DNA of 64,000 nt from Terriglobales bacterium (GTDB lineage Bacteria; Acidobacteriota; Terriglobia; Bryobacterales; Bryobacteraceae). A program made the translations under genes and the position numbers. Numbering within the stretch: the first letter of the stretch is position 1; every line of letters begins with the position of its first letter. The stretch spans positions 1 to 64,000 of the forward strand of contig JAIXQP010000044.1 in assembly GCA_027485675.1 (NCBI GenBank), written 5' to 3'. Under the pieces are notes generated by a model. It saw nothing but the letters and a program-made list of their open reading frames with translations. It made no database searches and was not told where the DNA came from. Of the stretch, positions 18,196 through 27,722 are shown in pieces.

Positions 18196-18696
18196 CTACC
18201 GAACGGCCTGGGCCAACTGGGAGGCATCGGCGGCCGTAAAGATGCGATCGATGTTGAGGATCATGAGGAAGCCGCTCTCGCGTTTCCCCATGCCCTGAAT
18301 GAAGTCGGTGTGGATGGCCGAGCCGAGGCGGGGCGGCGGTTGAATCTGGGCGGCGTCGATGTCGATGACCTCTTCGACCGCGTCAGCGAGGGCGCCGACG
18401 ACAATGGTTTCGCCTTCGATCGCCACTTCGACCACGATGATGCAGGTGTTGACGGTGGGTTCGACAGGTTCCAGGCCGAAGCCAAGGCGGAGGTCGACGA
18501 CCGGCACGACGCTGCCGCGAAGATTGATAACCCCGCGGAGGAAGTCCGGTGTGCGGGGGATTTTGGTGATGGCGGTGAAATCGAGAACCTCGCGGACCTT
18601 GCGCACTTCGAGGGCAAAAACCTCCGCGCCCAGCTTGAAGGTGAGGTAGGGCTGAACGGCGCAATCTTCGATAACAGATCCTGCGGCGACGGTCAT
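18196..18696 (-). CDS. cheW: chemotaxis coupling protein CheW
   Basis: The 166-residue CheW scaffold links CheA to receptors. Recognisable segments are YLTFKLGAEVFALEVRKVRE, RGVINLRGSVVPVVDLR and IVVGALADAVEEVIDID. The ATG at 18696 follows AGGAG by 6 bases, which decides it over an upstream in-frame start. It is the second gene of the operon, between the receptor gene and cheR. Confidence 0.95.
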   Translation of the reverse strand: MTVAAGSVIEDCAVQPYLTFKLGAEVFALEVRKVREVLDFTAITKIPRTPDFLRGVINLRGSVVPVVDLRLGFGLEPVEPTVNTCIIVVEVAIEGETIVVGALADAVEEVIDIDAAQIQPPPRLGSAIHTDFIQGMGKRESGFLMILNIDRIFTAADASQLAQAVR

Positions 18697-18739
18697 GGTG
18701 ATCTCCTGGAATCGGCTCGCATGGGGAAGGAGCGCGTCG

Positions 18740-21700
18740 TTAGTAGCGCTTGTAGTGCTGGTCCAGCTCGTCGGCACCCGAGAGGAGGTCGAGGCTCACG
18801 CCACCCCCCTTCTTTGCCTGCCCCAAGGGCCGGGAGAGGGATGGGTTGGCCTTCCGCGCGGGGGACGCGGGGGCGTTGCGGGGCCGTGCGAGGCCGCCAC
18901 CCTGCCGAGCGGGAGCCGGGGCGGCAGGACGAACGGCGACCGCGCGATCGAGCCGGAGAATCGAGCTCTCGGCGTCCTCGGGTTCTCCCACCTGGAACCG
19001 ATCCACCGAGCTGAGCATCTGCTGGGCTTGCGAGGAGAGCTCCTCGCTGGTAGCCGCCATCTCTTCGGACGCGCTGGCGTTCTGCTGAATCACGGATTGC
19101 AGCTGTTGCAGGGCGGTGTTGATCTGCTCGGCCCCGGTCTGCTGCTCCGCACTCGCGGCGCTGATCTCCTGCACGAGCGTGGCCGTCCTTTCGATATTGG
19201 GCACGAGCCGGTGCAGCATCTCGCCGGCTCGTTCGGCGACCTTGACGGTCAACGAGGAGAGACGGTTGATTTCGCCGGCGGCCTTCTGGCTGCGCTCGGC
19301 CAGCTTGCGTACTTCGGCGGCGACTACCGCAAAGCCCTTGCCGTGTTCGCCGGCGCGCGCGGCTTCGATGGCCGCATTGAGGGCGAGCATATTGGTCTGG
19401 CGGGCGATCTCTTCAATGATCGAGACCTTGCTGGCAATCTCCTTCATGGCCTCGACGGCATCCCCGACCGAGCGACCGCTCTCTTTGGCGTCCGTGGACG
19501 ACTGCGTGGCAATCTTCTCTGTCTGCTCGGCATTCGAGGCGTTCTGGCGGATATTCGCGACCATCTGCTCCATCGCCGCGGAGGCCTGCTCGGCAGCGGC
19601 GGACTGTTCGCTGGCGCCTTCGGACAACTGCGTGGTGGCGGTGGAGAGCGCGACGCTACCCGAGGATACCTCGCTGGCCGCCGTCTTGATCTGGCCGATG
19701 GTGGAAGTGAGCGCGCCCACCATTTGCGAGAGCGCCCGCATGAGTTGATCCCGCTCCGAGCGCAGTTCGATTTGGACGGTCAAATCGCCTTGGGCAATGT
19801 TGTCGGAGGTCTGAGCCACCAACCGGAGCGACGCCACCATCAAGCCGAGTGAGATCATCAACTGGTCCTGATCCGACCGGGGACGAACCTCGATGGCGAG
19901 ATCGCCCTGGGCGACCGAATCAGCGGTTCGGCTGACGAGTTCCATCGATTCGATGAGGGCGTTCAGATTCATGCGCAGCTTGTCGAAATCGCCTTGATAA
20001 ACTTGCGTAATGATCGGCGGCAGGTCGCCGATGCTGATGCGCTCAACATAGCCAGCGGCGGTGTCGAGCGGCCCGACGACGGCGTCGAGGGCTTGGTTGA
20101 CCCCTTCGACGACTTTTCGGAAGCTGCCCTGGTGAATGGCGGCGTCCACGCGGAACTTCAGTTGGCCGGCCTGGGCCGAGGTGGCGAGTGTACTGGTATC
20201 GGCGATCAGCCGTTGCATGGCGGAGACGGTGGAGGCAAGTCCGAGATTTATTCTTTCGAAGTTGCCGACGACGGCCTGAATATCCTCTTCGCCTTGGGAA
20301 ATGGAGGCATCCACGCCATCGAGAGATCCGGCGGCCATCCGCTCCAGGTTGGTCACGAGCCGGGCCACTTCCCGGTCCTGGAAGGCTGCCTCCCGGCGGT
20401 TGCGCTCTTCAATGGAGAGCCGTTCGATAGCGCGGGAGACGAGGCGTCCGACATTGCGTAACGCCTCCAGGCGTTCCGGGCTGGGCGAGATGGTGCTCAT
20501 CACGAAGAAGTCGAGCGTACCCAGGACGGCGCCTTGCAGGAGGAGCGGGAAGGCGACCCCGCTCTTCACGCCCAGGCGCAGAGCGGAATCGCGGCGCGGA
20601 CAGTCGACTACCGTGCCCAGATCTTCGACGAAGACCAGATCACGGGCTCGCCAGGCGCGACCGTTGAAGCCTTCCCCCTCGCGGAAACGAGCCTCGGCCG
20701 AAACGCGGCGGAACTCCTCACTGACGGCGCCAGAATCCTGGGCGAAGCGGAGAGTTTGGGTGGCTGGGTCGACCATCCAGTAAGACCCGTAGGCCCAGCC
20801 AAAGGCCTCGCGAACGATCTCTAGGCCATTACTGATGGCTTGGGCGACCGTGGTGGCGCGGCCCATGGCTTCGAGGACACGATTGAGGGCCTCGGTATCG
20901 CGGGCAGTTTCGGCCTGACGCGTCGCATCCCGGAGGCGTTCAAAGGTCGCCGAGACCAGCTGGCCGACCGTGCGCAGCGCGTTCAATCTTTCGGGGCTGG
21001 GTTCAATCGTCTCCAGCACAAAAAAGTCCATGGTGCCAGCGACTTCCCCGCCAACCATAATGGGGAAGCAGACGCCCGACTTTACTCCGGCCCGCTGCGC
21101 GGACTCACGACGCGCACAGTCGGTCAGCTCGCCCAGGTCACGCACGAAATAGAGGTCGCGGGCCTTCCAGGTGCGTCCGGACAGCCCGACCCCTTCGACG
21201 AAGCGGGTGTTCTGCGTGACGCGCCGGAACTCTTCGGTAACGCTGCCGGACTCAGCGCTGAAGCGGAGGTTCTTTTCCTTTCGATCGAGAGCCCAAAAGG
21301 ATCCGTAAGCCCAGCCGAAGGCGGTGCGCACACTCTCGAGAGCGATCAGGGACGCTTCCTCCTCCGACGACGCTGCGTTGATCGCAATGATGACGCGGTT
21401 GACCGCATCGGCATCCTGCGCGGCGCTCTTCTGGCGTTGCGTTTCCCGAATGCGGGCGATGGCGGACGACAGGAGCCTCCCGACGCTGCGCATCGCATCC
21501 AGGCGCGCGGGGGTGGGACAAAGCGTTTCCATGGCGAAGAAGTCCATGGTGGCGACCACTTGGCCATCGATTTCAATCGGGAAGCAGATACCGGACCGAA
21601 CGCCCGCCAACTGGGCGACCGGGGCTCGCACGCAATCTTTCACCTCGGCCAAATCCGCGACAAAGACGAGGTCGCGGCGAGCCCAAGCGCGACCGTTCAG

Positions 21701-22192
21701 GCCCACGCCCTCGCGGAAGGTAGCCTTTTGCGAAACGCGGCGAAAGTCGTCACTGACCGCGCCGGTCTCAGCTGCAAAGCGAAGAACTCGTTCCTGGCTA
21801 TCAACGACCCAATACGAACCGTACGCCCAGCCGAAGGAATCCCGTAAGGCTTCGAGCGCGAGGCAGGCGGCCTGTTCGGGGGTGGCCGCGTCGGCGAACC
21901 CGGTCATAATCCGCGCGATGGCGCGGGCGTCAGCGAGTTCTTCGTCGAGGACCGCCTTCCGCTCTTCCGCTGCGCGGGTGCTCGTGGCGAGCTGATCCGC
22001 TAGATGGGCGATCAGGTCGTTAACGGCGCCCCCCATCTCCCGCTCGCTTGTGGGCAGATCCTCCACCGCCAGCCGCCCGGAGAGGCTTTCACCGCTCAGC
22101 TTTGGCTGCAGCGCGCGAAGTTTCTCCGCGAATTGCGGTTGCTTCGATATACGCGCCTGCGTCTCAAGAGTCCTCTTCCCGGTGGGCTTCAT
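18740..22192 (-). CDS. soluble chemoreceptor with three GAF domains and HAMP repeats
   Basis: The 1150-residue receptor has no transmembrane segment. Three tandem GAF domains (about 92-248, 262-422 and 434-592) repeat the motif FGWAYGSYW, and each has a conserved Cys in a [KTV]DC[VAP]R motif about 172 residues apart. A poly-HAMP-like stretch (about 600-835) and a full MCP signalling hairpin follow, with the tip [20 protein letters not shown] at 927-946. The C-terminal tail is low-complexity and ends HYKRY, not a CheR/CheB-tethering NWETF. The start at 22192 is preceded by GGAG at a good distance; the upstream TTG at 22204 is less likely. As first gene of the che operon it probably senses a cytoplasmic ligand or redox state. 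Confidence 0.9.
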   Translation of the reverse strand: MKPTGKRTLETQARISKQPQFAEKLRALQPKLSGESLSGRLAVEDLPTSEREMGGAVNDLIAHLADQLATSTRAAEERKAVLDEELADARAIARIMTGFADAATPEQAACLALEALRDSFGWAYGSYWVVDSQERVLRFAAETGAVSDDFRRVSQKATFREGVGLNGRAWARRDLVFVADLAEVKDCVRAPVAQLAGVRSGICFPIEIDGQVVATMDFFAMETLCPTPARLDAMRSVGRLLSSAIARIRETQRQKSAAQDADAVNRVIIAINAASSEEEASLIALESVRTAFGWAYGSFWALDRKEKNLRFSAESGSVTEEFRRVTQNTRFVEGVGLSGRTWKARDLYFVRDLGELTDCARRESAQRAGVKSGVCFPIMVGGEVAGTMDFFVLETIEPSPERLNALRTVGQLVSATFERLRDATRQAETARDTEALNRVLEAMGRATTVAQAISNGLEIVREAFGWAYGSYWMVDPATQTLRFAQDSGAVSEEFRRVSAEARFREGEGFNGRAWRARDLVFVEDLGTVVDCPRRDSALRLGVKSGVAFPLLLQGAVLGTLDFFVMSTISPSPERLEALRNVGRLVSRAIERLSIEERNRREAAFQDREVARLVTNLERMAAGSLDGVDASISQGEEDIQAVVGNFERINLGLASTVSAMQRLIADTSTLATSAQAGQLKFRVDAAIHQGSFRKVVEGVNQALDAVVGPLDTAAGYVERISIGDLPPIITQVYQGDFDKLRMNLNALIESMELVSRTADSVAQGDLAIEVRPRSDQDQLMISLGLMVASLRLVAQTSDNIAQGDLTVQIELRSERDQLMRALSQMVGALTSTIGQIKTAASEVSSGSVALSTATTQLSEGASEQSAAAEQASAAMEQMVANIRQNASNAEQTEKIATQSSTDAKESGRSVGDAVEAMKEIASKVSIIEEIARQTNMLALNAAIEAARAGEHGKGFAVVAAEVRKLAERSQKAAGEINRLSSLTVKVAERAGEMLHRLVPNIERTATLVQEISAASAEQQTGAEQINTALQQLQSVIQQNASASEEMAATSEELSSQAQQMLSSVDRFQVGEPEDAESSILRLDRAVAVRPAAPAPARQGGGLARPRNAPASPARKANPSLSRPLGQAKKGGGVSLDLLSGADELDQHYKRY

Positions 22193-22354
22193 CGATATCT
22201 CCAAGCAGCAAGGGGACTGGAACTTTTCCTTGCGCTTGTACCCATATCGGAACCAAGAGCACTTGTAATACGTTTTATGAGATTTTTTTTAAGTGGTCCG
22301 GGATCTGTTCGTCCACTTTTCGCCTGGTCCAGCGCACGATAAGGGGGTTGTCTT
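22193..22354. promoter_or_regulatory. divergent intergenic region, presumed che operon promoter
   Basis: This AT-richer gap separates the divergent receptor and hypothetical genes and must contain the che operon promoter on the minus strand. A sigma28-like -10 (TCCGATAT, complement of about 22245-22252) is present, but no good TAAA lies at the right distance, so the promoter class remains open. A GGGGG Shine-Dalgarno precedes the plus-strand gene. Confidence 0.35.
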
Positions 22355-23122
22355 ATGCCGCTTACCCGCCGCCAGTGGTTCGCCGCGCAATTGCAGGCGC
22401 GGATTGCGCCGCGAGTGGAGATCTACTCTGAGTTTGTCCGCGCGGATCCTTTCGGTTCGGTGGTGGCCGCAGACCGCGGAGCGAAGCCCCGGGAGATCCT
22501 TTCGCCGGCCGGGCCGCGCGGGGCAAACCTGAGTTTTCACGTCGCGGTGACGGCGCCGGAGCGCGCGAGTTACTTCCTGTACCTGGTGCCGAATCCGTTG
22601 GAGGCGTGCGGGGTGAGGCTGTTCCGGGAACATTTCGCGGGGGGCGTGCCGGACCGGCTCGAGGAGATCCGGCGGTTGCCGGAGTTTGGGGTGATGCCGG
22701 ATCCCGAGCAGCGGACGCCGGGGCAGAAGACGAGCGTCTATCTGCTGGACCTGGCGATTCCGCGGGAGACAAAGCTGGCGGGCTTCCGGCTGGAGGTGCA
22801 GGTGAAGATGGGGAACTGGATGGTACGTCCGCTGGAGGTGAGAGTGCTGCCGTGGGCGATGCCGGAGTTGCCGGCGGCGGGGGAGGGGGCGGTGGCGCCG
22901 GTGGCTGCCGCGGCGCGGGCCACGGCGGACCTGGCGGTGGGCGAGTTCCGGGCGGGGCGGCCGGCGCGATGGGACGGGAGGATGGGGACGGTGCGGGACG
23001 TGATCCGGCGGAATGCGGTGGCGGATCTGCAGCTTGTGCAGGAGGTGGTGGGGATGCCGGCGGTGGAGGCGGGGCCGGAGGGATTTTTGAAGTTCCGGTC
23101 CGCGCTGTACGCCAGGAGATAG
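22355..23122 (+). CDS. hypothetical protein
   Basis: I do not recognise this 255-residue protein. It begins MPLTRRQWFAAQ, a start often seen in exported Acidobacteria proteins, but no clear signal peptide or lipobox follows. The middle looks beta-rich (LSFHVAVTAPERASYFLYLV, then TSVYLLDLAIP) and resembles an immunoglobulin-like or DUF fold. Residues 165-200 are Ala/Gly rich. GGGGG lies 7 bases before the ATG. It stands alone between the che operon and the convergent amine oxidase gene. Confidence 0.7.
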   Translation: MPLTRRQWFAAQLQARIAPRVEIYSEFVRADPFGSVVAADRGAKPREILSPAGPRGANLSFHVAVTAPERASYFLYLVPNPLEACGVRLFREHFAGGVPDRLEEIRRLPEFGVMPDPEQRTPGQKTSVYLLDLAIPRETKLAGFRLEVQVKMGNWMVRPLEVRVLPWAMPELPAAGEGAVAPVAAAARATADLAVGEFRAGRPARWDGRMGTVRDVIRRNAVADLQLVQEVVGMPAVEAGPEGFLKFRSALYARR

Positions 23123-23138
23123 GAGTGGCTAGGACTGG

Positions 23139-23161
23139 GCGCCGACAGTTCGTTCCGGCGC
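23139..23161. terminator. candidate bidirectional hairpin between convergent genes
   Basis: GCGCCG (23139-23144) and CGGCGC (23156-23161) form a 6-bp perfect stem with an 11-base loop between the stop codons of two convergent genes. There is no clear T tract on either strand, so this is a weak terminator call. Confidence 0.3.
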
Positions 23162-23168
23162 GAATGCT

Positions 23169-25118
23169 CTAGGGTACAGCGTCCAGGGACTTGGGCAGAT
23201 CCAGAACCGGGTTCTTGCCAAAGAAATGAAACGGCCGGATCTGGAAGCTATGCCACATGGTGGGCATGACGGGCCAATCCTCAGCGCGGGGGATGTGGTG
23301 GAACCCGAGCGTATACCAGCCGACGAGATCGGTATTGACGATGGGGCGGTTGGCCTTGGTCCAGGCGGCCAGGCCGTCTTCGCCCTTGCCGTCGGTGACG
23401 TAGGTGCCGGAGGCGTAGATCTGTTTGGGATCGTAGGGAGTCACCCAGAACTGGTGTTCGGAAAAGGCGCCTACCTTCTGGACGGGATCATCGCTGGACA
23501 TGAGGGACTTGGCGGTGACCCCGGGCATTACTTCGTAGGCGGTGGGGTAGTTCTGGGGGCCTTTCACGGCCGGATTCATGAACATCCACATGGAGGGCCG
23601 TTCGAGCCGGATGTCCATGATGGCATCCTGCTCCCGCTGGGCCAGGAACGGCTTGGCCACCCAGATGGATTTTCGCATGGGGTCGCCGGTAAGTTTCTTT
23701 TCCTCCATGCGGTGCACCATGAAGCTGTTGGCCGGGCCATCGACATCCAGATCGAGCCGGTAGGAGAAGTAGTGGTCGTGGTTCACCCCCAGCGTATTCT
23801 CCCCGACGAATTGTCCGGTCTCCTCCTGGCTGTGGTCCGTGTGGCCGGACGCTTTCGCTTCCCGCATCGCGCGGGTCTCGATAATCCCCGTAGCGCCAAC
23901 CGCCACCTCGATGGTGCCATCCGGATCGAAGCGCCAGTCCATGATGTAGTCATAATTGCCGACCACGGCGGTGGAACGTAAGACCAGTTGCCGGGTGGGG
24001 CGGCCGTAAATCTGATCGCCTTCCATGTGGCGCCAGGCCGGGCCTTCGACGTTGCGCTCAAACAGGCAAACCATGTTGTCGCGGATCACGGGAGCCCCCC
24101 GTTCCGTCGAGAACACCCCAGGAAACCAGGATGCATTCTTCGGGCAATCGAGACCCGGCCGGAGGGGCTGCATGAAGCCGGAAGAGGCGTAGAACTGACC
24201 GGCGTCGAGAAACGCCCGGTTGTTCCAACCCGTGGCGGAGTCCATGTAGGGGACGAAGAGTTCGCTCACGCTGCCTTCGTACATCACTGAACGTTCGCGG
24301 CCGCCATCGCGGTAACGAACCAGATTCAGAACCACGCCGATGCGTTGATCGAGGCGGAAGCGGAAGTGCCAGTTCTGCCACTGTACCTCGCCATCCTTGA
24401 CGCGAAAGGACGGGCCCATCGGGTGCTCGGTACGGAGGGGCGTGGAGTGAGGACGGTGGTTCTCCAGGATCTCCTCAAACCGGGTGTCGGAGGCGGCCAC
24501 CGGGAAAACTTCCTTGTCTTCGAACCGGACCACCTTCTTACTGGTCACGTCGACCAGAATCGTTAACCCCTCGATGGACCGGCCCCAACTGTGATAGGCG
24601 CCGTTCTTCGTCGAGCACGATACCAAACCGATGCGGCGATCCTTCTGTTCCGGAAAGGCCTGGTAACTCAGGGGGAGCGCAAAGCAGTCAATCATCCGGA
24701 GGTCCTTGATGCCGCGTCTCCGCATGGCCTCCAGGAAGCGATCGTCCTTCATGAGCGGTTCGATAGCGGAGGTGAACTCGCTACTCACAAAGGGGGCTTT
24801 TCCGGCCACTTCGGCGATCTGCGCTACCCGCTTAGCGACGAGATCGACGGTAGCGGCGAAGGTCTTGCCTTCGCGGTGCAAGATCACGTCGGCCTGCCGG
24901 GCGGCGGGGCTGCCCGGCTTCCACGACAACACCGCTGACTTGGCAGGACGACTGAGAAGGACGCTCGCGAAGATCGTCTCTGGAGTTACGTGGCCGCCCG
25001 AACGGAGTGTCTCGTAAGCGGTCCAGTATTCGGAGGTAGTTAGTCCGTCGAGCGGGTGCAACTGGGACTGCGCCACCACCGGGGAGAGCGCGAGAAAGAC
25101 TATGGCCAGGAGTCTCAT
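23169..25118 (-). CDS. secreted copper amine oxidase
   Basis: The 649-residue enzyme oxidises primary amines to aldehydes with release of ammonia and hydrogen peroxide. The topaquinone precursor motif N-Y-D-Y is present with Tyr389, as in bacterial family members. Copper ligands are visible as HDH in NHDHYFSYRLD and in a later GFHHIPRAEDWP. The N-terminus (MRLLAIVFLALSPVVAQSQ) is a signal peptide, so it should act outside the cytoplasm. The open frame extends upstream to 25544, but that part overlaps the next gene and is not amine-oxidase-like; the ATG at 25118 fits the signal peptide. Confidence 0.93.
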   Translation of the reverse strand: MRLLAIVFLALSPVVAQSQLHPLDGLTTSEYWTAYETLRSGGHVTPETIFASVLLSRPAKSAVLSWKPGSPAARQADVILHREGKTFAATVDLVAKRVAQIAEVAGKAPFVSSEFTSAIEPLMKDDRFLEAMRRRGIKDLRMIDCFALPLSYQAFPEQKDRRIGLVSCSTKNGAYHSWGRSIEGLTILVDVTSKKVVRFEDKEVFPVAASDTRFEEILENHRPHSTPLRTEHPMGPSFRVKDGEVQWQNWHFRFRLDQRIGVVLNLVRYRDGGRERSVMYEGSVSELFVPYMDSATGWNNRAFLDAGQFYASSGFMQPLRPGLDCPKNASWFPGVFSTERGAPVIRDNMVCLFERNVEGPAWRHMEGDQIYGRPTRQLVLRSTAVVGNYDYIMDWRFDPDGTIEVAVGATGIIETRAMREAKASGHTDHSQEETGQFVGENTLGVNHDHYFSYRLDLDVDGPANSFMVHRMEEKKLTGDPMRKSIWVAKPFLAQREQDAIMDIRLERPSMWMFMNPAVKGPQNYPTAYEVMPGVTAKSLMSSDDPVQKVGAFSEHQFWVTPYDPKQIYASGTYVTDGKGEDGLAAWTKANRPIVNTDLVGWYTLGFHHIPRAEDWPVMPTMWHSFQIRPFHFFGKNPVLDLPKSLDAVP

Positions 25119-25150
25119 GGATGGAGCCAGAATAGCAGGAGATTTTCGGG

Positions 25151-26818
25151 CTAGCGATTGCGGATGCTGAACCAGCGGTGGGCGCGGCGGCGGGCGTGGC
25201 GGCCGCGGAGGATATAGCGGTAGTCGCGCCAGTTGGAGGCGACGAGATAGACGCCGAAGCCGATGATGCCAAAGGCGATTAAGGAGACGGCCAGGACGGC
25301 GCCATAGTGCACCCATTCGCTGCCCGGGGCGGCTTCGAAAAAGAAGGCCCCGAACTCGCGGCCGAAGTTCATGCCGAAGAAGCCGGTCAAGACGGCGCCG
25401 GCGCCGAAGATCATGCTGAGGACGGCGAGGCGGTTCACCGAGTCCGTGGAGCGGCTTTGGTTGAACTCGAGGATGGAGGCGTTCATGCTTTCGAGTTCTT
25501 CGCGGATCTCTTTCCGGAGGTCTTCGACGCGGAAGGCACGGCATTGGAGTTCGAAGTGTTCGATCTCCTCGTCTTTATTGGCGAGTTCGCTGAAGTACCA
25601 ATAGTTCGAGAAGTTGAGGAAGTCGCCGCGAAGATCGGTGGCGATTTCCATATTCTGGCGGGTGAGGGCGCCGGCCTGGAGGTCGATGAAGATGCGGCGG
25701 GAGACGAGAGCGATGTTTTCGGTGAAGTCGAGGAGGGAGGCGCGGTAGAAGCTGGCGACGACGGCCATGAGGTAGTAGCGCGTGACGAACATGCGATGGA
25801 TGAGCGCGCCTTCGCGGACGAGGTGGTCCCCGCGGTCGGAGATGCCGAGGGTGAGGGTGACGTTGGAGTAGCGGGTGAAGCCGTAGTAGGTGCCTTCGTG
25901 GGCCCAGCGGGTGTAGAGATGCTCCTTCATCTGCTGGCGGAGGAAGAGGGGGTCATAGCGGAACTCATCGCCGGCGCGGTCGACGTAAAGGAAGCGGCTG
26001 AGCATGACCTGGAGCTCGTCGCTGTGGACGTAGCTTTCGCCGGTGGTGGAGGGATCGACGGCGGCGTAGGAGTAGACGATCATGCGTTCGTCGAAGATCT
26101 GTTCGTACTCGCGCTTCGCGTAGTCGAGGAAGTAGAGGAGGTCGCGGACGACGTGGGTGAGGGGGGGCTGGAAGTTGACGAGGGCCCCTTCCTCGAAGGT
26201 CTCTTCGGCGAGGGTAGTGGGGCCGGTGTGGAGGCGGGAGAGGTGGGGGATGCGGCCTTCGCGGCGTTGGCGGCCGCTGGTGGGATAGACCTTGCGGAAC
26301 ATCTCGTTGATCCAGAGGGCTTCCGCGAAGGGGAGGTTGTTTTTCTCGACGCCAATGGAGAGGAGGCCGACGCCGTTGGCGAACAGGAAGAGGCGGAGGT
26401 CGGTGACGGCAACGGTGACGGAGCGGCGGTGGGAGACGGAGGCGGTCCATTCGATGCCTTCGGCGGGGAGAGGCATTTCGTAGCAGCGGACCATGGTGTC
26501 CTGCTCGGCGGCGGTATCCCGGCCGGCTTTGACGTCGAAGAAGACGCGGCGGACGAAGGGGTGGAAGAACACCATGTCCTGGTAGGCGGGGGAGTCGAGA
26601 TCGAAGCGATCGTAGGAGGTGCGCCGCCAGGGGCCGAGGTGTTCGAGGAGGGGCTTATGGGCGGCGTCGCGGCTTTCGGATTGGATGAACTCGTCGATGC
26701 CTTCAATCCAAGTGCGGTTGCCGTCCCAATGCTGAGGATGCGCCTCGGCGACCACTTCGCGTTCGATGACGAACGGGAAGAGGAAATAGGTATGGAGGTG
26801 GAGCACCTGTCGGGACAT
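25151..26818 (-). CDS. CorA-like membrane protein with long N-terminal domain
   Basis: The 555-residue protein has two membrane helices near its C-terminus (about 466-485 and 505-530), and the first ends GFFGMNFG (GMN at 482-484). This matches the GMN signature of CorA-type magnesium channels. Before it lies a helical segment with many acidic residues (EELESMNASILEFNQSR) comparable to the CorA stalk. The first 370 residues are larger than and different from the usual CorA cytoplasmic domain. The basic tail after the second helix (RGRHARRRAHRW) is also CorA-like. It probably transports a divalent cation, but substrate is unknown. Confidence 0.65.
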   Translation of the reverse strand: MSRQVLHLHTYFLFPFVIEREVVAEAHPQHWDGNRTWIEGIDEFIQSESRDAAHKPLLEHLGPWRRTSYDRFDLDSPAYQDMVFFHPFVRRVFFDVKAGRDTAAEQDTMVRCYEMPLPAEGIEWTASVSHRRSVTVAVTDLRLFLFANGVGLLSIGVEKNNLPFAEALWINEMFRKVYPTSGRQRREGRIPHLSRLHTGPTTLAEETFEEGALVNFQPPLTHVVRDLLYFLDYAKREYEQIFDERMIVYSYAAVDPSTTGESYVHSDELQVMLSRFLYVDRAGDEFRYDPLFLRQQMKEHLYTRWAHEGTYYGFTRYSNVTLTLGISDRGDHLVREGALIHRMFVTRYYLMAVVASFYRASLLDFTENIALVSRRIFIDLQAGALTRQNMEIATDLRGDFLNFSNYWYFSELANKDEEIEHFELQCRAFRVEDLRKEIREELESMNASILEFNQSRSTDSVNRLAVLSMIFGAGAVLTGFFGMNFGREFGAFFFEAAPGSEWVHYGAVLAVSLIAFGIIGFGVYLVASNWRDYRYILRGRHARRRAHRWFSIRNR

Positions 26819-26873
26819 GGAGTGGCCGCTACCTTCCAGTGTAGTCGGCAGGTGCTCCGGGACCGGGCACTTT

Positions 26874-27671
26874 TTACCGGTTGGGGAGGGCGAGGCCGGA
26901 GATTTGGTCCGCCCGGTCGAAGATGCCGAGGAGGAGGGCGGAGGCGTTCATGAGGTTGACCTGGTAGAGCACGCTGGCGTTGGCGCCGCGGACGCGGGCG
27001 GCGACGTAAGCCATGCCGGTGGTAGGGGAGATGTCGAAGCCAGCGAGATCGGACAGATCGATATTGAGCATGCCGACGCGGTTCTGGCGGCCATCGTTGG
27101 GCGGGATCTGGGTTTGGAGGTCGCGGGTTTCGGCGTCGATGGTGTAGAGGGTGGTGGAGGTGGCTCCGGGGACGCTGTTGGTATAGGCGGCAGCGACGAC
27201 GGCGGGGCGGGAGTCGCCGGCGATATTGAGGGGCAGGTCGACGGCGACGATGGCGCCAGTGTCCGGGTGGGCGCGGAGGTTCTGGCCGGTATTGCTGACG
27301 ATGCGGATGCGGTCGACGGTGGGATTGAAGTCGAAGCCGAACTCAGAGCCTTCGAGAGCGAGGGTGAAGGCTCGGTCGCCGACAGGGCGGGCGAGGGCAG
27401 TGGCGACGTCGATGGTATACAGGCGGCTTGCGCTGCTGAGGCCGTAGAGGACGCCGTTAGCGGGGCGGAAGTCGATGCCGAGGAGCCGTTCGCCGGGGGC
27501 GAGGCCGCGAATGACTTGGGTGCTCTCGATGAAGCCGGGGGAGTTCGTATCGAACTTGAGGAGCAGGCAGCGGGAGTCTAGGGCGTAGGCCGTTTCCGCC
27601 GCCAAAGGCGCAGGGGCCAAGAGGGCGGCGGCGGACAGGGCAAGGAGTGGGAGTGTATGGGAAATTCGCAT
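26874..27671 (-). CDS. secreted DUF4394 protein
   Basis: The 265-residue product has a signal peptide (MRISHTLPLLALSAAALLAP) and then repeated short beta-strand units of the DUF4394 family (LLGIDFRPANGVLYGL, GFDFNPTVDRIRIVS, FDISPTTGMAYVAARV). It is probably a beta-propeller-like exported protein. No catalytic residues are known for the family. It is transcribed in the same direction as trigger factor, which lies 51 bases upstream. Confidence 0.8.
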   Translation of the reverse strand: MRISHTLPLLALSAAALLAPAPLAAETAYALDSRCLLLKFDTNSPGFIESTQVIRGLAPGERLLGIDFRPANGVLYGLSSASRLYTIDVATALARPVGDRAFTLALEGSEFGFDFNPTVDRIRIVSNTGQNLRAHPDTGAIVAVDLPLNIAGDSRPAVVAAAYTNSVPGATSTTLYTIDAETRDLQTQIPPNDGRQNRVGMLNIDLSDLAGFDISPTTGMAYVAARVRGANASVLYQVNLMNASALLLGIFDRADQISGLALPNR

Positions 27672-27722
27672 AGCACTCCCAGGTACGAGATCCGCGGGGG
27701 ATCGGATGTAACGCGGGCGCGA

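Noticed and set aside
26850-26876. GTGC...GCAC hairpin followed by five T on the plus strand
   Set aside because: No plus-strand gene ends here; both flanking genes are on the minus strand, so it is not a useful terminator.
25307-26953. 548-residue plus-strand open frame opposite the CorA-like gene
   Set aside because: Acidic low-complexity antisense frame; the minus strand has a coherent membrane protein with a GMN motif.
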